Source: an uncultured Clostridia bacterium
GTDB taxonomy: Bacteria > Bacillota > Clostridia > Oscillospirales > CAG-272
Direction: 5' to 3'
DNA: 30,508 nt
Assembly: GCA_905235755.1 (NCBI GenBank)
Contig: CAJONA010000005.1
Coordinates: 1-30,508 of the forward strand
The translations under genes were made by a program, and so were the position numbers. Of this stretch, positions 24,306-30,508 are shown in pieces. Below the pieces are notes generated by a model. The model was not told where the DNA came from and did not search any database. It worked only from the letters and a program-made list of their open reading frames with translations. Every line of letters starts with the position of its first letter. Position 1 is the stretch's first letter.

Positions 24306-24451
24306 ATGTCAAGAAAAAAGTATGTGTATAAATTGTCGATAAGCTTTTCAACACTATTCCATCGAAAATCAAAATAATAATATGCGGTAAAAACAGCAAA
24401 CGCTTCTGCCGCTCTTTTTAATAAAAAGTTATGATATGCTAACGAAAAATA

Positions 24452-24480
24452 TTGACAAGCTAAATAAAAAGGTTTATAAT
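24452..24480 (+). promoter_or_regulatory. Promoter of the restriction-modification operon
   Basis: TTGACA (24452-24457) and TATAAT (24475-24480) are separated by 17 bases. The repeat GTATATGATGTATAT just after the -10 box could be an operator of the small XRE protein. Confidence 0.75.
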
Positions 24481-24509
24481 GTATATGATGTATATTGTTG
24501 GAGGCTGAT

Positions 24510-24719
24510 ATGACCATATCGGAAGAAATCAAGGTTTTGTGCGTAAGATCAAACATCAGTATGGCAGAACTTGCGAGACGCATCGGGATTTCACCGCAAA
24601 GCCTTAACGGTAAAATGAAAAGAGAGAGTTTTACAATCTCTGAACTTGAAGTGATTGCTGATGCAGTTGGTGCATCTTTTGAAAGAAAATTCATTCTCTA
24701 CAACGGAGAAGAAGTATAA
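24510..24719 (+). CDS. Small XRE-type HTH protein, possible controller of the R-M system
   Basis: ATG 24510 (GGAGG six bases upstream) gives 69 residues, almost only a helix-turn-helix (ISMAELARRIGISPQSLNGK) plus a short tail. Single-domain HTH proteins directly before methyltransferase genes act as C proteins that delay restriction until DNA is methylated. Similar small regulators also occur elsewhere, so this role is inferred from position: the first methyltransferase starts 15 bases downstream. Confidence 0.8.
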   Translation: MTISEEIKVLCVRSNISMAELARRIGISPQSLNGKMKRESFTISELEVIADAVGASFERKFILYNGEEV

Positions 24720-24734
24720 TCAAAGGAGCTTTAT

Positions 24735-25802
24735 ATGCCTGTATTTAAATTGGGAGAGTTATTCTGCGGTCCGGGCGGTCTGGCTTGGGGTGCGATGAAT
24801 GCAGACATTGGCAATCCGCAATTTAAAATCGTTCATCAGTGGGCGAACGATTATGACCTGGATACTTGCCATACATACATCCGTAATATCTGTCCTCAAA
24901 ATGCGGATAGTGTCATCTGCGGCGATGTAAGAAAACTGGATTTGCAATCATTGCCGGAAATTGATGCGCTTGCTTTCGGGTTTCCATGCAATGACTTTTC
25001 TGTAGTAGGCGAACAAAAAGGGTTTGATGGAAAATTCGGTCCACTGTATACCTACGGTGTCCAAGTCTTGAAAAGTCACAGACCGCAGTGGTTTCTCGCT
25101 GAAAACGTGGGCGGTCTTCGCAGTGCTAACGAAGGAAACGCTTTCAACAAAATCCTTTCCGACATGAAAGCGGCGGGATACCGCGTATACCCGAATCTTT
25201 ATTGCTTTGAAAGATACGGCGTCCCACAGGCCAGGCATCGAGTCATTATTGTTGGCATTCGCGACGACATTCCTTATGAGTTCAAAGTGCCAAGTTACCG
25301 TCCGTATGAAAATGTTGATGTGACTTGTCGGACGTCCATTGAAAATCCGCCGATTCCTTTCAACGCGCCAAACAATGAAGAAACAAAGCAGTCCGCGACT
25401 GTGGTCGAGCGGCTGAAATATATTAAACCCGGGCAAAACGCTTTTAATGCTGATCTTCCGAAAGAATTACAGCTTCATGTTCGCGGGGCGAAAATCAGCC
25501 AAATTTATAAACGGCTTGACCCGGATAAGCCGGCCTATACGGTGACCGGATCAGGCGGTGGAGGCACTCACATTTATCATTGGAGTGAACCGCGAGCTTT
25601 GACGAATCGTGAGCGCGCCAGATTGCAGACTTTCCCGGACAACTATGTTTTTGAAGGATCAAAAGAATCTGTGCGAAAACAAATCGGGATGGCTGTCCCA
25701 TGCCGTGGAGCAAAAATCATTTTTGAGGCAATATTAAAGACATTTGCCGGGATTGAGTACGAGAACATTGAATCTTCTTTGAAAGATGAGGTCGATATAT
25801 GA
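24735..25802 (+). CDS. DNA (cytosine-5) methyltransferase, first of two
   Basis: The 355-residue enzyme transfers a methyl group from SAM to C5 of cytosine. Motifs in order: I FCGPGGLAWG (10-19), IV GFPCNDFS with catalytic Cys85, VI ENVG (Glu123), VIII QARHR, a target-recognition region, and IX-X TNRERARLQTFPDN and IGMAVP. Motif IV has PCN instead of the usual PCQ. The stop overlaps the start of the restriction gene by four bases (ATGA), so methylase and nuclease are coupled. With a second 5mC methylase downstream, the recognition site is probably asymmetric with one enzyme per strand. Confidence 0.93.
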   Translation: MPVFKLGELFCGPGGLAWGAMNADIGNPQFKIVHQWANDYDLDTCHTYIRNICPQNADSVICGDVRKLDLQSLPEIDALAFGFPCNDFSVVGEQKGFDGKFGPLYTYGVQVLKSHRPQWFLAENVGGLRSANEGNAFNKILSDMKAAGYRVYPNLYCFERYGVPQARHRVIIVGIRDDIPYEFKVPSYRPYENVDVTCRTSIENPPIPFNAPNNEETKQSATVVERLKYIKPGQNAFNADLPKELQLHVRGAKISQIYKRLDPDKPAYTVTGSGGGGTHIYHWSEPRALTNRERARLQTFPDNYVFEGSKESVRKQIGMAVPCRGAKIIFEAILKTFAGIEYENIESSLKDEVDI

Positions 25803-27358
25803 TTAATACATGGTGGGTAACGCGCCCCAAAAGAAAACTGAATTCAATTCCAGAGGTGTTGGCAACCTTTGCGGAAATCTCTTTGGACCAGGAATGGCAA
25901 GGACAACGAGACACACATCTTTCATTAGAAGACGCTTTGGAAGAAGCCGGTCTAAAGCGCAAAGGTGAACGCCGCGATCAGACCGGCGGCGGAGCCAGGA
26001 CCTATCTGGCGTGGATCGTAAGCCTCGGCTTGATTTTTAGGCAAGAATCAACCGGTCAACTGAAACTGACGCTTGCAGGGGAAGCTATTATGAATGGCGA
26101 TTCTCCTGTATCGGTGTTGAAAAATCAAATACTGAAATACCAGTTTCCGTCTTCTTTCTCCGTAGGACGAGGGGTAGATGTTGCTCCTCGCTTCAAAATT
26201 CGCCCGTTCCGTTTTCTGTTGCGGCTCTTAATGGACCCGGCAGTTGGGCATTTGACTGAAGAAGAGATTGCAAAAGTTATTATCACAAATGCCGAAAACG
26301 AAACTGAAGAATGCTATCGTGCTGTTATCAGCAAGTTGGCGGCTTTTCGTTCCGATGGCGACCGCTCGTTAGATGACGATTTCTTTGAAAAATATGCGCC
26401 GAAGACGGGTGCAGTAAACCCTGACCATCCGTTCAGCCATTTGATGGATAACGCGAATACATTTATTAACTGGATTGAATACACACAGCTTGCCAAACGC
26501 AGCGAAGACGACAGAATGCTTCGCATCATTCCCGAAAAAGGCGAAGAAATACGAGCAATTCTTTCTGCAACGCCGGCATTTATTGATCGCCCCAATCAGC
26601 ATGAATACTATCAGCGCAAATACGGTCTTGATCCCAAGCATCAAAAAGATACGCGAAACCTTACGCAGACGCAGACTATAACCGCAAAAATAATTGCCGA
26701 GCAAAAAATCAAACAGGCATTTGTTGTGGAATCTTTAAGAACGCCGATTACCAAGATCACCCCTGATTTGATAGACCGTATCATAGAACAGACCGGATTG
26801 GAGTCGAAATTTGTTGAGGAATCCCTGTTAAAGTTATACCCTCATGGCGCAATAGGCTCTTTTATGACAGAATACTTTGAAATGGCATTCAAGGGACGCG
26901 ACGAAGCTACAGATTTTGAAAAAGCGACGGTTAAACTGTTCCGCGAAGTGTTCGGTTTTGAAACTCATCATGTCGGTCCGATCGGATTGACACCGGACGT
27001 TTTGCTGTTGTCCGATACGGATGGCTTTGCCGGAATTATTGACAATAAAGCATACAGCAAATATACCATCAGCAACGACCATCATAACCGAATGGTGCAT
27101 AACTATATCGAAGGGTTCCATAATTATTCCGCTTCGGACAAGCCTTTGGCATTTTTCTCTTATATCGCAGGCGGATTTGGAACAAACATTGACGGGCAAC
27201 TAATGCGTATTGTCAGCGAAACCGGCGTAAACGGAAGCGCTGCTACGGTTTCTCATATCATACAAATGGTTGAGAGACAGCAGACAAATCCCTACTCACA
27301 CACGCAGATCAAAAACCTGTTTTCTGTGAACCGTCAGTTGAAAATTACAGATTTGTAA
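25799..27358 (+). CDS. AlwI-family-like type II restriction endonuclease
   Basis: The 519-residue protein begins MINTWWVTRPKRKLNSIPEV, typical of AlwI-like enzymes, which recognise asymmetric sites and cut outside them. The central part is winged-helix-like (GARTYLAWIVSLGLIFRQ, then LTLAGEAIMNG). The C-terminal nuclease domain shows the PD-(D/E)xK pattern as Pro399-Asp400 and Asp415-Asn-Lys417 (TPDVLLLSD, IIDNKAYSK). The gene lies between two cytosine methyltransferase genes in one operon. AlwI itself (GGATC) pairs with adenine methylases, so the site here may differ. Nothing in the sequence suggests inactivation. Confidence 0.8.
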   Translation: MINTWWVTRPKRKLNSIPEVLATFAEISLDQEWQGQRDTHLSLEDALEEAGLKRKGERRDQTGGGARTYLAWIVSLGLIFRQESTGQLKLTLAGEAIMNGDSPVSVLKNQILKYQFPSSFSVGRGVDVAPRFKIRPFRFLLRLLMDPAVGHLTEEEIAKVIITNAENETEECYRAVISKLAAFRSDGDRSLDDDFFEKYAPKTGAVNPDHPFSHLMDNANTFINWIEYTQLAKRSEDDRMLRIIPEKGEEIRAILSATPAFIDRPNQHEYYQRKYGLDPKHQKDTRNLTQTQTITAKIIAEQKIKQAFVVESLRTPITKITPDLIDRIIEQTGLESKFVEESLLKLYPHGAIGSFMTEYFEMAFKGRDEATDFEKATVKLFREVFGFETHHVGPIGLTPDVLLLSDTDGFAGIIDNKAYSKYTISNDHHNRMVHNYIEGFHNYSASDKPLAFFSYIAGGFGTNIDGQLMRIVSETGVNGSAATVSHIIQMVERQQTNPYSHTQIKNLFSVNRQLKITDL

Positions 27359-27360
27359 AT

Positions 27361-28305
27361 ATGACCAGACATACAGTTGGCAGTCTTTTTGCCGGCATTG
27401 GCGGCATCTGCCTTGGCTTCAAGCAAGCAGGATTTGATATCGTTTGGGCGAACGAATATGATGCCGCCGCTTGTAAAACGTACAGGCGGAATTTCGGAGA
27501 CTCCTATTTAGTGGAATCCGATATTCGAAAGGTTAAGGTCGAATCAATCCCCGATTTTGATGTATTGACCGCAGGTTTTCCGTGTCAGCCGTTTTCTGTC
27601 GCCGGAAAGCAAAGAGGATTTAACGATAAGCGCGGCAATCTGTTCTTTGAGATCACGCGAATCATTGATGCCAAACGACCCAAAGTCATCTTCCTTGAAA
27701 ATGTTGCCAATTTGATGGAGCATGATGAAGGACGAACGTTTCTTGTCATCTTCAATTCATTGGCCCAATTTGGATATACGGTTTACTATAAGGTCATGGC
27801 GGCAAATGAATATGGGAATCTGCCGCAGATTCGGAAGCGTATTTATATCACCGCTATCCGTGATGATTTGTGCATTAATTATAAGCATCCAGAACCGATT
27901 GAATTGACGCTGAAATCAACAGACATTATTCATCGGACCGAGCGACAAAATGATATTTACTACTATAACGGCACCGAACTGTTTTCATATTTTGATAGCC
28001 GGATGAAAGATAGACTCGCCATATACCGCCCAACCGACACGGAAGTTCGGTGGACAAAAAATCAAATGTGTCCGACGCTTACGGCAAATATGGGAACTTA
28101 CCCAAATCGGGTTCCTGTTGTTTGGGACGATTTCGGCATACGGAAACTCACACTCCGCGAGTGCTTGGATTTTCAAGGATTCCAGAAGGAGTATTATTTT
28201 CCGAATACGGTTTCAATGGACGATGCTTATAAACAAATCGGCAATTCCGTTTGTGTGCCTGTAATCCGGCGGATTGCGGAACAGGTCAGACTTGCCTTAG
28301 GGTGA
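27361..28305 (+). CDS. DNA (cytosine-5) methyltransferase, second
   Basis: The protein has 314 residues with motif I LFAGIGGICLGF (9-20), motif IV AGFPCQPFS with Cys75, motif VI ENVANL (Glu113), motif VIII QIRKRIY, and motifs IX-X RECLDFQGFQ and IGNSVCVPV. It is only distantly similar to the first methylase, so it is not a recent copy. It starts two bases after the nuclease stop codon. The short variable region fits recognition of the complementary strand of the same asymmetric site. It ends five bases before the vsr start. Confidence 0.93.
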   Translation: MTRHTVGSLFAGIGGICLGFKQAGFDIVWANEYDAAACKTYRRNFGDSYLVESDIRKVKVESIPDFDVLTAGFPCQPFSVAGKQRGFNDKRGNLFFEITRIIDAKRPKVIFLENVANLMEHDEGRTFLVIFNSLAQFGYTVYYKVMAANEYGNLPQIRKRIYITAIRDDLCINYKHPEPIELTLKSTDIIHRTERQNDIYYYNGTELFSYFDSRMKDRLAIYRPTDTEVRWTKNQMCPTLTANMGTYPNRVPVVWDDFGIRKLTLRECLDFQGFQKEYYFPNTVSMDDAYKQIGNSVCVPVIRRIAEQVRLALG

Positions 28306-28310
28306 TTTCT

Positions 28311-28742
28311 ATGGCGGATAATCATTCAAAAGAAATACGCAGTATGAATATGTCCCGTATCCGGAGCAAAAACTCAAAACCAGAAGAAACGGTGCGAAAG
28401 TATTTGTTTTCCAAAGGGTTTCGATATAGAAAGAATGTAAATGACCTACCAGGAAAACCGGATATTGTTCTGCCTAAGTATAAAACGGTGATATTTGTCA
28501 ACGGTTGCTTTTGGCACAAGCACGATTGTCCCCGTTTCGTATGGCCGTCTTCCAACAAGGAGTACTGGGTTCCCAAAATTCAGAGGAATGTTGAACGGGA
28601 CATTGAAAACACTCGCCTCCTTGAAGAACAAGGGTGGCAGGTGTTGACTGTCTGGGAATGTCAGCTGAAGCAGGGGGAGTTCGAGAATGCTTTGCTGAAT
28701 CTTGTTGAACAAATAATTGTGAACATATCCAAGAGCAACTAA
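28311..28742 (+). CDS. vsr: Very short patch repair endonuclease (Vsr)
   Basis: ATG 28311, behind AGGGTGA, gives 143 residues; an upstream opening at 28251 overlaps the methylase and lacks a ribosome site. Vsr nicks beside T in T:G mismatches that arise when 5-methylcytosine deaminates. Motifs: MSRIRSKNSKPE (14-25), GKPDIVLPKY with Asp51, and GCFWHKHDC with His69 and His71, close to the spacing of E. coli Vsr. It is the last gene of the R-M cassette, and its presence supports that both methylases make 5mC. A terminator follows. Confidence 0.93.
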   Translation: MADNHSKEIRSMNMSRIRSKNSKPEETVRKYLFSKGFRYRKNVNDLPGKPDIVLPKYKTVIFVNGCFWHKHDCPRFVWPSSNKEYWVPKIQRNVERDIENTRLLEEQGWQVLTVWECQLKQGEFENALLNLVEQIIVNISKSN

Positions 28743-28771
28743 ACTGTTTGGTTATGATATTCCTTTATGCC

Positions 28772-28811
28772 ACACGGGATTCCCTCTCAGAGAAGGGGTC
28801 CCGTGTTTTTT
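28772..28811 (+). terminator. Terminator of the restriction-modification operon
   Basis: ACACGGGA (28772-28779) pairs with TCCCGTGT (28799-28806), the inner part CCCT/AGGGG can extend it, and TTTTTT follows. Confidence 0.85.
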
Positions 28812-28862
28812 CGATTTGACTTTTTCGCCCAAAGTTACAGTACTCGGTCGCGCCAAAATTGA

Positions 28863-29325
28863 TTAATCGGCATTTGGAGTGATTACATCTCTAATATGAA
28901 TTTTGTTTACTATTGATTGATAGACATCAATATTGTATTCTGGAGCCATTTCAAATGTAGCAAACAAGGCATATGGAACGGGTTGATTGTCAACTCTTGA
29001 CGCATCGGCACGACAATTAACTTTTATTGTAAGCGAATCTGTTTCATCCCAAACTTCAGTGCTGTCTGCTTCAAACACTTCGTGTTGAAGTGTTCCTCTC
29101 TGAACAACATTATAATCATACTCCGCTCGACCCCCTGAAATATTGTTTCCATTGTTTATTGTGAACCACACTTGATTTTCTCGGTACTTAATTGTTGATG
29201 AACGGACAGGAGAAAAATATGCTAGAGTTACAGTAAGTTTGCGCTTATATTTTTGAGCATGAAAATTAAAAGGAAGTGGAATTGAGAATTCAAATGCCTG
29301 ATCTTGAACAATGTCTCCGTACCCA
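28863..29325 (-). pseudogene. C-terminal remnant of an IetS-like subtilisin-family protease
   Basis: On the minus strand an open frame runs to the TAA at 28865-28863 but has no start of its own; it continues upstream into the mobC region in a different frame. From about RLRVIGYGDIVQDQAFEFSI on, the translation (KRKLTVTLAYFSPVR, QVWFTINNG, RGTLQHEVFEADS, LTIKVNCRADAS, VPYALFATFEMAPEYNIDVY) follows the C-terminal domain of S8 proteases of the ietAS type, in which an AAA ATPase (IetA) and a subtilase (IetS) form a plasmid-stability and defence pair. The catalytic Asp/His/Ser part and any ietA gene are missing. Family assignment is from memory of the motifs. Confidence 0.6.
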
Positions 29326-29326
29326 A

Positions 29327-29575
29327 TTACGCGGAGCCTCCGGCGTTGAGCTTCTTTGCGATCTGATTGATATTGCGGCCGATGGAGAACAGAGTCTTGT
29401 TCATCTCCTTTAAGTTCGACAGGTCGGTATAGATGATATATCCGTCAATCGCCATCTTGCGAAGGTACGCGCCGTACCTCTGCGTCGGCAGTAGCTTCAT
29501 CTTCTCGTCAATGAGGCGTTTTTCTTCCTCCGTGACCCAAAATTTCGTCTGTATGTTCCGTTTCCGGTTCGCCAT
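29327..29575 (-). pseudogene. Truncated mobC of a second mobile element
   Basis: ATG 29575 (GGAGG six bases upstream) opens 82 codons (MANRKRNIQTKFWVTEEEKR, LLPTQRYGAYLRKMAIDGYI, FSIGRNINQIAKKLNAGGSA). It matches the widespread Clostridia MobC type, different from the mobC at 20772, up to INQIAKKLNAGG. It then stops, whereas family members usually go on for 25-40 residues. The stop lies exactly where the protease remnant begins, so the last residues are junction-derived. No relaxase follows. Confidence 0.7.
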
Positions 29576-29667
29576 AAAACGCCTCCGTTTTTTATAAGGG
29601 TTTGGGGCATCCCAACAAGCATTTTTCATTTTCGGGCAAGGGACCTGAAAATACGGAAAAATCGCAA

Positions 29668-29690
29668 GTGGGTACTCACTTGCTGTGCTT
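29668..29690 (-). other. oriT-like inverted repeat upstream of the truncated mobC
   Basis: GCAAGTG-GGTACT-CACTTGC (29668-29687) is a near-perfect 20-base palindrome about 95 bases upstream of mobC. Read on the minus strand it contains ACCCACTTGC, shared (one change) with the region before the other mobC. This would be the nick region or relaxosome binding site of the second element. Confidence 0.45.
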
Positions 29691-29823
29691 GCTATCGTAA
29701 CTCTTTCGTTCTCTTTCCTTCTACCTATAAAACAATCTGAAAGGGGTAAAATGGCTGATTTTCGCAAAAAATGAGCAAAAAGAAAAACGCGGCAAACTCC
29801 AAAAAGTCTGCTGCGTTTCAACG

Positions 29824-30232
29824 GTGCGCTCGGCATGCGCTATCACTTGGCAGTGAAAGTCCGCTACAGACTTGGCAGTAGATTGTCGTAATTCATAAAG
29901 GAACTGTTAGCCAAGGGCAAGGGTGTCCATCGTGAGGTGGAATCTGAAGGAAGCCTACGACAAAACCTCGGTCTGACGAACAGAAACTGCATACAAGGCA
30001 CACTTGAAACGGACGAGTTTCCAATTCAAAACAAAGTCCAATACTGCCCGAATTTCAAGGTGTAGATGCAGCAGATATATGAGGTGAAGGTGGTAACGCT
30101 TACCCGAGGAGGTCTTGCAGGTGCGTAGGAGTAGACGTATTCGAAACGAAACATAGTAACAACGAACTGCAAGAAGTCAGCAGAAGCCATAGTACCAGGG
30201 GGGGAAAAAACTGGGAAGGGCTGAACAATCAT
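29824..30232 (+). mobile_element. Group II intron 5' remnant (ribozyme part without reverse transcriptase)
   Basis: The sequence starts with GTGCGCT, like many group II introns. It carries hallmark segments: AATCTGAAGGAAGCC (near 29940), GGTCTGACGAACAGAAACTG (near 29972), GCTTACCCGAGGAGGTCTTG (near 30100), AAGTCAGCAGAAGCCATAGT (30174-30193) and GGGAAGGGCTGAACAATCAT (near 30210-30231). In complete introns the reverse transcriptase ORF follows here. Instead ATG at 30234 meets a stop after five codons, so RT and the 3' domains V-VI are lost. A hairpin (AACGCGGCA.../...TGCTGCGTT) lies directly upstream, as expected of introns that insert behind terminators. It cannot splice alone. Confidence 0.75.
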
Positions 30233-30328
30233 AAGATGTTCAAACTACCATAAATCTTTTGTGGTATAATATTGTGTTCTAATGTCTGACTAAGTTAAGA
30301 AATCTATAATTACATAGGGTGATGTACA

Positions 30329-30508
30329 ATGAAACTGTTATACGCAGAAGATGAGATCAGTATGTCCGAGGCTGTCGTGGACATATTGGAATACCACAAA
30401 TACATCGTTGATGCTGTTTACGATGGCAGCACCGCATTGGAATATGCAAGAGCGGAACATTATGACGGTATTATTCTCGATATTATGATGCCGAAGAAAA
30501 GCGGCATT
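30329..30508 (+). CDS. Response regulator receiver domain (OmpR-type), 5' part
   Basis: ATG 30329 (AGGGTGATG about seven bases upstream) opens 60 codons that run off the right edge. The protein begins MKLLYAEDEISMSEAVVDIL, with the acidic pair of a receiver domain, and has the phosphoacceptor Asp51 in DGIILDIMMPKKSGI. This is the start of a two-component response regulator, most likely with a winged-helix output. TATAAT occurs at about 30265 without a convincing -35 box. It may be a passenger gene of the mobile element or chromosomal; the neighbours beyond the edge would decide. Confidence 0.85.
   Translation, partial: MKLLYAEDEISMSEAVVDILEYHKYIVDAVYDGSTALEYARAEHYDGIILDIMMPKKSGI

Noticed and set aside
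28773..28806. Terminal inverted repeat of a transposon
   Set aside because: The stem is followed by a T run directly after the vsr stop, and no partner repeat or transposase was seen; it is a terminator.

Overview
The window looks like a chromosomal segment of an anaerobic Clostridia-type bacterium (Bacillota), joined on its right side to a mosaic of mobile DNA. The signs are strong AGGAGG-type ribosome sites, near-perfect TTGACA-N17-TATAAT promoters, some TTG/GTG starts, ferredoxin-type redox proteins, type III glutamine synthetase, an ANTAR regulator beside glnA, and Firmicute-type mobilisation genes. The species cannot be named from the sequence.

Layout. 1-577: 5' end of an alpha-mannosidase gene (minus strand). 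854-2530: small operon read leftwards, Rrf2 regulator, double YciI-domain protein, HdeD-like membrane protein. 2818-6981: five-gene leftward operon (ferredoxin-nitroreductase, FGE-like lipoprotein, flavin-binding PNPOx-fold protein, SDR, amidohydrolase/decarboxylase) driven by one promoter with a duplicated operator. 7243-8400: rhodanese-TtcA fusion. 8608-18054: a nitrogen-assimilation island, with glnN (GSIII)-asnB leftwards and a split, archaeal-type glutamate synthase in three genes, a GSI glnA and a NitR-like ANTAR regulator rightwards. The divergent control region (about 12.34-12.70 kb) has two consensus promoters, two perfect inverted repeats and leader RNAs ending in intrinsic terminators that share a repeated GCAAAGGCGT-type element. 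The most economical model is that the ANTAR protein antiterminates both arms.

From about 18.36 kb the character changes. A tRNA-Leu(CAG) 3' half is broken exactly in the anticodon loop, which marks an old or present integration junction. To its right are an XRE regulator with an unknown partner, a short transcript with a LexA-type box in its promoter, and a hairpin-rich oriT-like region. Then come mobC, a MOBP relaxase with a second gene nested out of frame inside it, a small protein and a large serine recombinase. Together these resemble an integrative mobilisable element without its own secretion system.

24.4-28.8 kb is a compact restriction-modification cassette: small XRE (possible controller), 5mC methyltransferase, AlwI-like restriction enzyme, second 5mC methyltransferase and Vsr mismatch endonuclease. 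After it lies a broken junction. The C-terminal end of a subtilisin-like protease of the IetS type abuts a truncated mobC of a second mobile element, followed by the 5' ribozyme part of a group II intron that has lost its reverse transcriptase. The window ends inside a response-regulator gene.
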